From positions 1 through 64,000 of the forward strand of contig NZ_JAWZSQ010000009.1 in assembly GCF_034096925.1 (NCBI RefSeq): DNA of 64,000 nt. The letters run 5' to 3'. The translations under genes and the position numbers were made by a program. Within the stretch, counting starts at the first letter, position 1. Each line of letters opens with the position of its first letter. Origin of the DNA: Patulibacter defluvii. Its GTDB lineage: Bacteria > Actinomycetota > Thermoleophilia > Solirubrobacterales > Solirubrobacteraceae. This document shows, piece by piece, positions 33,432 through 42,200 of the stretch. The notes below the pieces were generated by a model that saw only the letters and a program-made list of their open reading frames with translations, was not told the DNA's origin and searched no databases.

Positions 33432-33505
33432 GCGGATCCTTCGGGCGTCGGGAGGTCGTCGGAGGGACCGGCGCCGCGCGGGGCGGCGCCGGACCAGGGT
33501 CCCGC

Positions 33506-33528
33506 GCGCGGCCGTCGTCCGGCCGCGC
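33506..33528 (-). terminator. hairpin in the gap-pgk intergenic region
   Basis: GCGCGGCCG (33506-33514) pairs perfectly with 33520-33528 over a five-base loop. It may attenuate read-through or protect the upstream gap message. Confidence 0.4.
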
Positions 33529-33543
33529 AGCGGGCGGGGTGGT

Positions 33544-34542
<999 letters not shown>

Positions 34543-34679
34543 GGAACCGTCCTTGTGGGGTCCGAGTCAGAGCGAATGTGCAACCACGACGGCCCGACCC
34601 CACCGTGGTCGCGGCGGACTCGGGCGACCCAGTGCAGGCTATCGGAGGGGACGTCGTGTGCGCCGTCCGCCAGGGCCGG

Positions 34680-36563
34680 TCACTCGCCGGTGCGGGTGCG
34701 GTGGAGCTGCGCGTAGACCTCGCGCGCGACCTTGCCGGGAAGGCCCGGCGTCGCCTCCAGCTGCTCGCGCGAGGCGGCGACGACCCGCTCGGGCGAGCCG
34801 AAGTGCTGCAGCAGCGCCTTCTTGCGGGCCGGGCCGACGCCGGTCAGGTCGTCGAGCACCGAGCCGGTCAGGCGCCGGTCGCGGCGGCCGCGATGGTGGC
34901 TGATCGCGAACCGGTGGGCCTCGTCGCGGACCCGCTGCAGCAGCTGCAGCGCCGGCGTGTCGTGGCCCATCAGGATCGGCGCCGAGCGGCCGGGCAGGAA
35001 GACCTCCTCGATCCGCTTGGCCAGCGAGACGACGGCCACGCCGCGCTCGACGAACGGCTCGAGCGCCCCCAGCCCGGCCGACAGCTGGCCCTTGCCGCCG
35101 TCGATCACGATCAGGTCGGGCAGGCTCGCGAACGACTCGTCGCGGCCCGGCTCGTGGACCGGCTTCTCCTGCTGACGGGTCCACTGCGCCAGCCGACGCC
35201 GCAGCACCTCGTTCATGCTCCGGAAGTCGTCCGGGGTGTCCGGCTCGAGGTCGCGGATCACGAACCGGCGGTAGTGGTCGTTGGCCGGCGCGCCGCCCTC
35301 CAGCACCACCATCGAGGCGACCGTCTCGGTCCCCATCAGGTGCGAGATGTCGTAGCACTCGATCCGGACCGGGATCCGGTCGAGGTCGAGCCGTCGCTGG
35401 AGGTCGGAGAGCGCCTCGACCCGCTGCTCGCGCCGGCGCTCGGCCTTCAGCCGCTCCTGCCCGAGGGCCAGCTCGGCGTTGCGCCGAGCCATGTCGAGCA
35501 TCCGCCGGCGGTCGCCGCGCTGCGGGGTGGCGACCTCGACCCGGCCCCCGCGCAGCTCGGCCAGCGCCTCGGCCAGCGCGGCGTGCTCGTCGACCTCGTC
35601 GGGAACGAGCACCGTCGGGGGCACGGTGGCGCCGGCGTAGTAGCGCAGCAGGAACTGCTCCAGCACCTCGGGGACCTCGCCCGAGACGCCGGTCAGGTAG
35701 AAGGAGTGGCGGTCGGTCAGCGAGCCGTCGCGGACCTGGAAGACCTGGGCGTTGGCGTCGTCGCCGTCGACCGTCACCGCGATCACGTCGAGGGTCCCGA
35801 TGCTGTCGCTGGTCACCCGCTGGCGCTCCAGCAGCGAGCGGACCGCCTGCAGCCGGTCGCGCTCGCGGGCCGCCCGCTCGTACTCCTGGGCGGCGGCCGC
35901 GTCGTGCATCCGCTCCTCGATCGTCGCCTCGATCTCGCGGTAGCGGCCGGCGAGGAAGGTCATCACCCCGTCGATCGCGTCGCGGTACTCCTCGCGGGTG
36001 ACGTAGCCGACGCAGGGCGCGGTGCAGCGGTCGATGTGGAAGTCCAGGCACGGCGAGCCGGAGCGGCGGCCGGGCTCGGCCCCCTCGCAGGTGCGGAACT
36101 GGAACAGCCGCCCGAGCAGGTCGAGCGTGTGGCGGACCCGCTTGGCGTTCGAGTAGGGCCCGAAGTAGCGGCGGCCGGGGCGGTGCTTCTCGCGCGTGAG
36201 GAACACCCGCGGGTAGTCCTCGTCGAGCGTGATGCAGACGTAGGGGTACGACTTGTCGTCGCGCAGCCGGATGTTGAACTCGGGCTGGTACTGCTTGATG
36301 AAGCGGTTCTCGACCAGCAGCGCCTCGGTCTCGCTGGCCACGAGCACGAAGTCGATGCTGTCGGCGACGTCGACCATCTCGACCGCGCCGCGGGTCACCG
36401 GGTTGACGAAGTGGCTGGCGACCCGCTTCTTGATCGACTTCGCCTTGCCGACGTAGATCACCTCGCCCGCGTCGTCGCGGAAGAGGTAGACGCCCGGCCC
36501 GTCGGGCAGCGTGCGGCGCTGCTCGGCGAGTCGGTCGCGGCGGGATGCGGCGCGCTCGGCCAT
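34680..36563 (-). CDS. uvrC: excinuclease ABC subunit C
   Basis: 627 residues. The GIY-YIG nuclease domain (about 20-100; GVYLFRDDAGEVIYVGKAKS), UVR motif (YREIEATIEERMHDAAAAQE region), the C-terminal RNase H-like endonuclease domain (ECYDISHLMG...VIDGGKGQL) and a (HhH)2 tail (LTGVGPARKKALLQHFG) are all in order. With UvrAB it cuts both sides of DNA lesions. The ATG at 36563 is eight bases after a TATCCT -10. The rapZ-yvcK-whiA genes that often follow uvrC in actinobacteria are absent here. Confidence 0.96.
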   Translation of the reverse strand: MAERAASRRDRLAEQRRTLPDGPGVYLFRDDAGEVIYVGKAKSIKKRVASHFVNPVTRGAVEMVDVADSIDFVLVASETEALLVENRFIKQYQPEFNIRLRDDKSYPYVCITLDEDYPRVFLTREKHRPGRRYFGPYSNAKRVRHTLDLLGRLFQFRTCEGAEPGRRSGSPCLDFHIDRCTAPCVGYVTREEYRDAIDGVMTFLAGRYREIEATIEERMHDAAAAQEYERAARERDRLQAVRSLLERQRVTSDSIGTLDVIAVTVDGDDANAQVFQVRDGSLTDRHSFYLTGVSGEVPEVLEQFLLRYYAGATVPPTVLVPDEVDEHAALAEALAELRGGRVEVATPQRGDRRRMLDMARRNAELALGQERLKAERRREQRVEALSDLQRRLDLDRIPVRIECYDISHLMGTETVASMVVLEGGAPANDHYRRFVIRDLEPDTPDDFRSMNEVLRRRLAQWTRQQEKPVHEPGRDESFASLPDLIVIDGGKGQLSAGLGALEPFVERGVAVVSLAKRIEEVFLPGRSAPILMGHDTPALQLLQRVRDEAHRFAISHHRGRRDRRLTGSVLDDLTGVGPARKKALLQHFGSPERVVAASREQLEATPGLPGKVAREVYAQLHRTRTGE

Positions 36564-36571
36564 CGCCTTCG

Positions 36572-36577
36572 AGGATA
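36572..36577 (-). promoter_or_regulatory. leaderless-type -10 (TATCCT) of uvrC
   Basis: On the minus strand TATCCT ends eight bases before the uvrC ATG. Confidence 0.5.
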
Positions 36578-36695
36578 CGTCGGCGGCCGGCCGGGCCCGT
36601 CCCCGCCCGCCGTCACGATCTCCCCACCCGATTGGCACCGTTTCGGCACGCTTTGCCCCTGGTTCCGTCACAGCGCCCCAGGCGACCCTGGCGGC

Positions 36696-37028
36696 ATGCC
36701 CCCCTCCCCCCACCCGCGCGGCCAGGCGTCGGTCGAGCTGGTCGCGCTGCTGCCGATGCTGATGCTGCTGATGTTCGGCCTGCTGCAGGCCGTCCTGGCC
36801 GGCTACGCCGCGTGGTCGGCCGCCACCGCCGCCCGCGCCGGGGCCCGTGCGGCCGCCGTCGGCCGCGATCCGACCGCCGCCGTCCGCCGGGCCGCGCCGC
36901 TCGGCGGCCGGGCCGCCAGCGTCGTCCGCGAGGGCGACGCGATCCTCGTCCGGCTGCCGGTGCCGTCGCTGCTGCCGTGGCGGCTCGGCCAGGTCGAGGG
37001 TCGGGCCCGCTTCGAGGCCCAGCGATGA
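36696..37028 (+). CDS. TadE-like pseudopilin protein A
   Basis: 110 residues. The N-terminal segment RGQASVELVALLPMLMLLMF is the TadE signature (GxxxVE before a hydrophobic helix), and the helix continues to about residue 38. A small basic/beta domain follows. TadE-like proteins are minor pilins or membrane anchors in Tad (Flp) pilus systems. It overlaps the next gene by four bases (ATGA). No tadA/B/C/Z genes are adjacent. Confidence 0.8.
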   Translation: MPPSPHPRGQASVELVALLPMLMLLMFGLLQAVLAGYAAWSAATAARAGARAAAVGRDPTAAVRRAAPLGGRAASVVREGDAILVRLPVPSLLPWRLGQVEGRARFEAQR

Positions 37029-37381
37029 CCGGTCGCGGATCCGTCGGCGAGCAGGGTCAGGCGGCGGTCGAGGTCGTCGCGCTGGCGCCGCTGGCGCTGC
37101 TGGCGCTCGCTGCCCTGGCGGTGGCCCTGCAGGCCCAGCGCGCGGGCGAGGCGGCCGGTGCCGCCGTCCACGCCGCCGGCGTCGCGCGGCTGCAGGGGCG
37201 GGATCCGCTCGCCGCCGCCCGGGCCGCGGTCCCCGGCCTCGCTCCCGACCGGCTCGCCGTGCACGTCCGCGGCGATCGGGTCCAGGTGCGGGTGCGGGCC
37301 GCGGGACCGCGCGCCCTGGTCGCCCGCTTCGACGCCGAGCGGACGGTGCTCGTGCGCCCGATCGGGAACGACGACCGATGA
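37025..37381 (+). CDS. TadE-like pseudopilin protein B
   Basis: 118 residues with the pilin-like N-terminus GEQGQAAVEVVALAPLALLA, an Ala-rich helix to about residue 45, and a small soluble domain with RVRGDRVQVRVRA-type beta strands. It is a paralogue of protein A in layout. It is coupled on both sides by ATGA overlaps, to A upstream and to the TadG-VanY-SLT fusion downstream, so the three proteins are probably made in fixed ratio. Confidence 0.78.
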   Translation: MTGRGSVGEQGQAAVEVVALAPLALLALAALAVALQAQRAGEAAGAAVHAAGVARLQGRDPLAAARAAVPGLAPDRLAVHVRGDRVQVRVRAAGPRALVARFDAERTVLVRPIGNDDR

Positions 37382-39345
37382 CCGCGGTGGCGATGGCCGG
37401 CGCGCCCCGCGCCACCGGCCCGACGGCCGGGCCCCAGGTCGTGCTCGCCCCGCGAGAGCGCGCGGCCAGCGTCGGCGCCGCCGTCGCCTGCCCGCTGATC
37501 GCGCGCCGCGGCGCGGTCCCGGTCGTGGCGCTCTGGGACGGCGATCCGGCTGCCTCGCAGACCGTCCTCCCCCGCCCGTTCGCCACCGGTGCCGCCCGCC
37601 GCGGCGTCGCCCGGGCCGAGCGCTGCGGCGTCGCCGCCGTCGCCCGCGGGCGCATGGTCCAGGCGGCGCTGCCGGCCGACGACCGGCAGGCGGTCGCCGC
37701 GGTCGACCGCCTGGCCGTCGCCGACGGCCTCGGCCCGCTGGTCGTCGTCCTCGCCGGGCCGTGGGGTCCCCCGTTTCTGCCGCTGCTGGTCGCCGCCGGC
37801 CGCGTCCACGCCGCCGGACCGACGGCCGCGCTCGCCGCCTGCGCCACGACGCTCGCCCGCCACGGGATCGCGGTCATGCCGGCCCCGCGGGCGACCGGCC
37901 CACTCGCCCAGCGACTGCTGCGGGCGGGCTGGATCGGCCGCGCCCACGTCCGCCCCACCCCCGTGTCGCAGCCGCCCGCGACGGCCCCCGGCGAACGCGG
38001 CCAGGCGCTGCTGCTGGTGCTCCTGTTCCTGCTGATCGCGTTGTCGCTGGCCGGCGTGCTCGGCGCCGTCGCGGCCGCCGCCGGTGGGCGCGAGGAGCGT
38101 CAGCGCACCGTCGACCTGGCCGCGCTCGCCGCCGCCGACCGGATGCGGGCCGACTGGCCGCGGCGGGCCGGGCTTCCGGCCGCCCTCAGCGAGGCCGCGT
38201 TCCGCTCCCGCGCGGTCGTGGCCGCCCGCCGCACGGCGCGCGACAACGGGCTGGAGGCGGTCGCCGTCGACTTCCCGGACGCCGAGGCCTCCGAGGGAGG
38301 GCCGCTGACCGTCCGCGTCCGGGCCGACGGCGCGCGCCTGGTCGCCGGGATCCGGCTCTCGCAGGCGGTGACCGCGACCGCCGAGCTCTCCCCGCCCGCG
38401 CTCTCCCTGGAGGACGCCGCGACCGGCGCCGAGTACCGCGGGCCGCTGGCGCGCCGCGACGGCCGCCCGATGCGTCCCGACGTCGCCCTCGCCTTCGACC
38501 GGATGCGGGCCGCCGCCCGCCGCGACGGCCGCGCCCTGACGGTGGTCAGCGGCTTCCGCTCCAACGCCGAGCAGGCGCGGCTGTTCGCGGCCAACCCGAA
38601 CCCGCGGATGGTCGCCCCGCCCGGTCGCAGCAACCACCGGCTGGGGATCGCGCTCGACCTCGGCCCGGCCGCCTCCTACGGCTGGCTGGCGGCGCGGGCC
38701 GCGCGGTTCGGCTTCCGCAAGCCGATGGCGTGGGAACCATGGCACTGGGAGTTCACGCGCGACCCCGGCAGCACCCTCGAGGCCGGCCCGCGTCCGTTCG
38801 GTGCCAGTGCGCTGCCGCCGTGGGTGCCGGCGGCGTACCGCGCGGCGATCCGCCGCGCGAGCGTCCGCCACCGCGTCTCGGCCGCGCTGCTGGCGGCCCA
38901 GCTGCGGCAGGAGTCCGGCTTCGACCCGCGCGCGGTCTCGCCGGCCGGTGCCCAGGGGATCGCCCAGTTCATGCCCGGCACGGCGCGGGCGGTCGGCCTG
39001 CGCGACCCCTTCGATCCACCGGCGGCGATCGACGCCCAGGCGCGCCTGATGCGCTCGCTGCTCATCCGCTTCGGCGCCGTCCAGCTGGCGCTCGCCGCCT
39101 ACAACGCCGGCGAGGGCGCGGTCGCCCGCTGCCACTGCGTCCCGCCCTTCCCCGAGACCCGTCACTACGTCGCCGTGATCATCGCCCTGATGCGCGGGCA
39201 CGACCCGGTCGGCGGCCTCGCCGACGCCCTCACGATCCGATTGGTGGCTGATGTCCACGTCCCGTCAGCCCGCGCGCGAGCAGCTGCTCGACGCCCCGCC
39301 CCCGCCCATCCCCCGCCCGCTGGACTTTCCCCCGCATCCGTCTAG
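37378..39345 (+). CDS. TadG-like anchor / VanY D,D-carboxypeptidase / lytic transglycosylase fusion
   Basis: 655 residues. Residues 1-200 are an unrecognised Ala-rich domain. Residues 205-236 (GERGQALLLVLLFLLIALSL) resemble the N-terminal membrane segment of TadG/TadE proteins. Residues about 365-460 are a VanY/LAS-type peptidase: SNHRLGIALDLG with His420 and Asp427, and WEPWHWEF with His456 and Glu458. Residues about 485-605 form an SLT lytic transglycosylase: catalytic Glu512 in LRQESGFDP, AQGIAQFMP and AAYNAGEGAV. The predicted topology puts both wall-cutting domains outside. It may open peptidoglycan for a pilus-like structure. Confidence 0.85.
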   Translation: MTAVAMAGAPRATGPTAGPQVVLAPRERAASVGAAVACPLIARRGAVPVVALWDGDPAASQTVLPRPFATGAARRGVARAERCGVAAVARGRMVQAALPADDRQAVAAVDRLAVADGLGPLVVVLAGPWGPPFLPLLVAAGRVHAAGPTAALAACATTLARHGIAVMPAPRATGPLAQRLLRAGWIGRAHVRPTPVSQPPATAPGERGQALLLVLLFLLIALSLAGVLGAVAAAAGGREERQRTVDLAALAAADRMRADWPRRAGLPAALSEAAFRSRAVVAARRTARDNGLEAVAVDFPDAEASEGGPLTVRVRADGARLVAGIRLSQAVTATAELSPPALSLEDAATGAEYRGPLARRDGRPMRPDVALAFDRMRAAARRDGRALTVVSGFRSNAEQARLFAANPNPRMVAPPGRSNHRLGIALDLGPAASYGWLAARAARFGFRKPMAWEPWHWEFTRDPGSTLEAGPRPFGASALPPWVPAAYRAAIRRASVRHRVSAALLAAQLRQESGFDPRAVSPAGAQGIAQFMPGTARAVGLRDPFDPPAAIDAQARLMRSLLIRFGAVQLALAAYNAGEGAVARCHCVPPFPETRHYVAVIIALMRGHDPVGGLADALTIRLVADVHVPSARARAAARRPAPAHPPPAGLSPASV

Positions 39346-39348
39346 ATT
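39343..39348 (+). promoter_or_regulatory. possible -10 (TAGATT) of the toxin-antitoxin pair
   Basis: TAGATT overlaps the stop codon of the preceding gene and ends seven bases before the GTG at 39356. Confidence 0.3.
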
Positions 39349-39355
39349 CGAAGAC

Positions 39356-39757
39356 GTGTCCAACTCCCCCACCACCATCATCGATGGCACCCTCCACGCG
39401 GTCGACCCCGCGACCTGGCGGCTCGACCGCCTGGCCCAGCCGTCGGTCGCCTGCCTGGTCGCCCCCGAGCAGCGCCAGAGCGCCGACCGCCTGGCCGGAC
39501 GGCGCGTGCGCGTCGTCGGGCGCGGTGCGTTCGCGCCGGGCCGCGGCGAGCCGCACCGGATCACGGTCGAGCGCCTGGTCCCGCTGCCGGACCTGCCGGG
39601 CCTCGACGCCGCCGCCCACGCCCAGACCTGGACCTGGCCGACGCTGGTCGCCGCCCAGGGAACGGCCCCGCTCGACGAGCCGTCGGCGCTCGCCGTCGGC
39701 ATCTTCGACGCCGACCGCGAGCTGGAGCACTTCCTTGCGTCCCTCCGGGCGGCCTGA
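39356..39757 (+). CDS. probable partner/antitoxin of PIN toxin
   Basis: 133 residues from the GTG at 39356; an ATG at 39251 would add 35 residues but overlap the previous gene by 95 bases. The core GTLHAVDPATWRLDRL...RRVRVVGRGAF...ITVERLVPL reads as a small beta barrel (OB-like), not as the usual ribbon-helix-helix or AbrB antitoxin. The acidic C-terminus DADRELEHFLASL is helical, like toxin-neutralising tails. The toxin starts two bases after its stop. The antitoxin role is inferred from this context. Confidence 0.6.
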   Translation: MSNSPTTIIDGTLHAVDPATWRLDRLAQPSVACLVAPEQRQSADRLAGRRVRVVGRGAFAPGRGEPHRITVERLVPLPDLPGLDAAAHAQTWTWPTLVAAQGTAPLDEPSALAVGIFDADRELEHFLASLRAA

Positions 39758-39758
39758 C

Positions 39759-40223
39759 GTGCCGGTGCCGCGGATCACCCGATCGACGCGGGCCGGCCGG
39801 GCGGTCGGCGATCGGCCCGGGCCGGTGCTGCTCGACACCGACGTCTTCTCCTGCCTGCTGAAGGGCCCGCGGCAGGCGGCGAGCTGGACGCCGGTGGTCG
39901 CGGGCAAGCACGTGCTGGTCAGCTTCGTGACCGTGGCCGAGCTGTTCGCCTGGGCCGAGATCCACCGCTGGGGCTCGCCGCGGCGAAACGCGCTCGCGCG
40001 GGCGATCTCCACCGTCACCGTCATCCCCCCGAACCAGGAGCTGATCGCCGAATGGGCCAGCGTCCGCGCCGAATCCCTCCGCGACGGGCACCCCCTGGGC
40101 GCCCGGTCCCAGACGCACGACGCCTGGATCGCCGCGTCGGCCCGGCTCTACGAGCTGCCGCTCGCCACCGGCAACGGCCGGCACTTCGCCGGGGTGGCGG
40201 GGATCGCGCTGATCGACGGTTGA
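39759..40223 (+). CDS. PIN-domain ribonuclease toxin, VapC-like
   Basis: 154 residues. The acidic active-site residues of PIN domains are in place: Asp26/Asp28 in LLDTDVFS, Glu61 in VTVAELFAW and Asp121 in THDAWIAA, with the C-terminal PLATGNGRHF. VapC toxins cut tRNA or rRNA and are held inactive by the protein made just upstream. About 20 N-terminal residues precede the fold. The start (GTG, 39759) lies two bases from the partner's stop. Confidence 0.85.
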   Translation: MPVPRITRSTRAGRAVGDRPGPVLLDTDVFSCLLKGPRQAASWTPVVAGKHVLVSFVTVAELFAWAEIHRWGSPRRNALARAISTVTVIPPNQELIAEWASVRAESLRDGHPLGARSQTHDAWIAASARLYELPLATGNGRHFAGVAGIALIDG

Positions 40224-40252
40224 GCGGGTCGGTGTCGCCGCTCCGCCGCCGG

Positions 40253-40612
40253 TCAGACGACGTCGCGCCAGCGCTGGTAGACCGCGAACAGCATCGCCAC
40301 GGCCGAGCCCACCAGGACCAGCCAGAGGACGGTGCCGGCGCCGGTCTCGACCAGGCGCGGGCGGGCGGCCATGGCGACGACGATCATGCCGATGGCGCCG
40401 TAGAGCAGCAGGCGGTGGGCGTCGCCCAGGATCTCGATCCGGCCGCGGGTCTCGCGGTAGGCCCGGATGCCGAGCAGGACGATCGCGCCCAGGAACAGGG
40501 CGCTGAGGGTGGCGCCGACGGCCGCTCCGCCGTCCCCGCCGCCCGGCACCAGCCAGACGATCAGGGCCAGGCCGACGACGATCGCCGCGGTGCGCACGCC
40601 GTTGCTGGTCAC
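40253..40612 (-). CDS. small integral membrane protein, unknown
   Basis: 119 residues with four hydrophobic segments (about 7-23, 31-49, 67-84, 93-110) and short charged loops (RAYRETRGR, YQRWRDVV end). No family motif is recognisable. It stands alone, convergent with the PIN toxin, and is preceded by the palindromic repeat region. Confidence 0.65.
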   Translation of the reverse strand: MTSNGVRTAAIVVGLALIVWLVPGGGDGGAAVGATLSALFLGAIVLLGIRAYRETRGRIEILGDAHRLLLYGAIGMIVVAMAARPRLVETGAGTVLWLVLVGSAVAMLFAVYQRWRDVV

Positions 40613-40709
40613 CGGCCCAGCCTACCGCTCAGGGCCGCGGCGGCCCGCCCGGCACGTGGTCGCCGGACGTTGAGCGCGCGGCGCCCGGCGACCGGCCGTT
40701 CGCCGTCGT

Positions 40710-40894
40710 CACCTTCCGGTCGCCGAGCGACCGAAACGTCGCGGCGGGCGGCGCGCGGCGGCCGGCCGCCCCCACCGTCACCTTCCGGACGCCAAGCGAC
40801 CAGAACGTCACAGCGGGCAGCGCGCCCGGCGGCCGTCCGGGCCCCACCGCCACCCTCCGGACGCCCAGCGACCGGAACGTCGCAGCGGGCGGGC
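40710..40894. repeat. three-copy REP-like palindromic array
   Basis: Copies start at 40710, 40779 and 40851 (periods 69 and 72). Each begins CACCYTCCGGWCGCC, then AGCGACC-rAACGTC and a GCGGGC-rich spacer. Within each copy TTCCGGWCGC pairs with the following GCGACCRRAA, so each unit can form a hairpin. Only the 305-base gap between two minus-strand genes is affected; 40613-40709 shows a degenerate trace at most. Confidence 0.6.
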
Positions 40895-40917
40895 GACGTC
40901 GTGGTGCGTGGGCGGGG

Positions 40918-41775
40918 CTAGCTGGCCGCGCGCTCGAGCTCGTGCTCGGCGGCGGGGCCGGTCTCGGCGACCGGGTGGGCGTCGGTGGTCGAGCGGACGC
41001 GGCGGTCCGGCTCGGCGACCGGCAGCGGCTCGACCGGCTCGGGCGCGAAGCGGTAGCCGACGCCGAAGTGGGTGTGGATGTAGCGCCAGCTGGGCGAGGC
41101 CTTGTCGAGCTTCTGGCGCAGCTTGCGGACGAAGACGTCGACCGAGCGGTCGCCGCGGGCCATGGCGTAGCCCCAGACGCGCTGGTAGATCTCCTCGCGC
41201 TCCAGCACGCGGCCCTCGGCCCCGGCCAGCAGGTCGATCAGCTCGAACTCGCGCTTGGTCAGCTCGGCCGACTGGCCGGCGACGAAGGCCTGGAACTGAT
41301 CCCCGCGGATCTCCAGCTCGCCGCAGACGCGCGGTCCACGGTCCTCCTGCGGCTCGACCCGGCGACGGCGGCGGACGACGGCCTCGATCCGGGCCATCAG
41401 CTCCTCCGGGTGGCAGGGCTTGCCGACCCAGTCGTCCGCCCCCAGGCGCAGGCCGCGGACCCGCTGGGCCACGCTCGACTGGCCGGTGCAGACGATGATC
41501 CCCAAGCCCGGCATCCGGGTGGCGACCTTCTCCAGGTACTCCCACGCCTGCGGGCCGAGGACCCCGACGTCGACGACCAGGGCGCTGAGGCGCATCGCGA
41601 CCAGATCCTCGACCGGGACCGGGCTGGCCAGCACGCGCTGCTGCCACCCGGCGCGCTCGAAGCGCTTGCCGAGGACGTGGAGGAAACCGCTGTCGGTGTC
41701 GATCAGGGCGACCCGCAGGGTGCCGCCCGCGGCCGCTGAACTGCCGACGCTCGAGACGGAGGAGTTCTCCTGCAT
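40918..41775 (-). CDS. PhoB/RegX3-type response regulator
   Basis: 285 residues. The receiver domain (about 20-135) keeps the acidic pair Asp26/Asp28, phospho-acceptor Asp69 (LVVDVGVLG), Thr/Ser in VCTGQSS and Lys119 (WVGKP). The OmpR/PhoB winged helix (about 150-250) has ELTKREFELIDLLA, RGDRSVDVFVRKLRQKL and YIHTHFGVGYRF. About 35 extra residues form the tail. Position beside phoU-pstB makes phosphate control very likely. No histidine kinase gene is near. The ATG at 41775 follows a leaderless-type -10 preceded by PHO-box-like repeats, so it may regulate itself. Confidence 0.9.
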   Translation of the reverse strand: MQENSSVSSVGSSAAAGGTLRVALIDTDSGFLHVLGKRFERAGWQQRVLASPVPVEDLVAMRLSALVVDVGVLGPQAWEYLEKVATRMPGLGIIVCTGQSSVAQRVRGLRLGADDWVGKPCHPEELMARIEAVVRRRRRVEPQEDRGPRVCGELEIRGDQFQAFVAGQSAELTKREFELIDLLAGAEGRVLEREEIYQRVWGYAMARGDRSVDVFVRKLRQKLDKASPSWRYIHTHFGVGYRFAPEPVEPLPVAEPDRRVRSTTDAHPVAETGPAAEHELERAAS

Positions 41776-41783
41776 CGCGGCGA

Positions 41784-41789
41784 AGTCTA
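41784..41789 (-). promoter_or_regulatory. leaderless-type -10 (TAGACT) of the response regulator
   Basis: On the minus strand TAGACT ends eight bases before the ATG at 41775 and lies ten bases downstream of the PHO-box-like repeats. Confidence 0.5.
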
Positions 41790-41799
41790 GTCGGCTCAG

Positions 41800-41843
41800 G
41801 GGGTGTGAAACGACTTGTGACGTCACAGTCACCACTTCTTCAC
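41800..41843 (-). promoter_or_regulatory. PHO-box-like repeats upstream of the response regulator
   Basis: On the minus strand TTTCACACCCC (41810-41800) is 10/11 identical to the GTTCACACCCC unit before pstS. A GTCACA half-site lies 12 bases upstream of it, and GTGAAGAAGTG/GTGACTGTGAC 11-mers (41843-41822) extend the array in the other orientation. The block ends ten bases before the -10, replacing a -35. Confidence 0.45.
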
Positions 41844-42200
41844 AACCCGCTGAGCACCGTGTGACGGACGGCACGTTTGCGCCGTCCGCCCGTTCGCCCC
41901 GCACAGCGCGGACGATCGACGGGCTCCGCGGACCTCTCCCGGCCCCCCGGCAGGCCCGCGAGGCTCGCTCGCCGGCGGCCATCCTGGCGCGCTGCCGCTC
42001 GTCGCCGGTCACGTGCACGGGGCCGGTGCGGGCTCCCGCCGTGTTCGACCCCGCCGCGCGGCGGGCCGGTCGATCGCGACCCGCTTCGCGCGTCAGCCCT
42101 GCCCCAGCGCGGGCCCGCCCCGACCTGACCCGCCAGGCCCGCCGACCGCGCGCCAGGCGCCCTCGGCCCCGACTCGCCGCGGTCGCCGCCGCCGCGCCCG
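41844..42200. other. non-coding stretch between response regulator promoter and phoU
   Basis: About 350 GC-rich bases. Short open frames on both strands are Arg/Pro-rich and look like shadows. I see no convincing gene, hairpin or repeat here apart from the PHO-like block at its left edge. Confidence 0.5.

Noticed and set aside
39251..39355. ATG at 39251 as start of the PIN partner
   Set aside because: It would overlap the preceding gene by 95 bases and add a Pro-rich segment; the GTG at 39356 has better -10 spacing. Not fully excluded.
40710..40894. Possible CRISPR array
   Set aside because: Only three units of about 70 bases with diverged, palindromic repeats and no unique spacers of constant length; no cas genes nearby.
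41817..41826. GTGACGTCAC palindrome as a separate regulator site
   Set aside because: It arises where the two oppositely oriented PHO-like half-sites meet; I see no independent support.
41877..42200. Small plus-strand genes in the phoU-response regulator gap
   Set aside because: Arg/Pro-rich peptides with no start signals or similarity to known folds; they look like composition artefacts.
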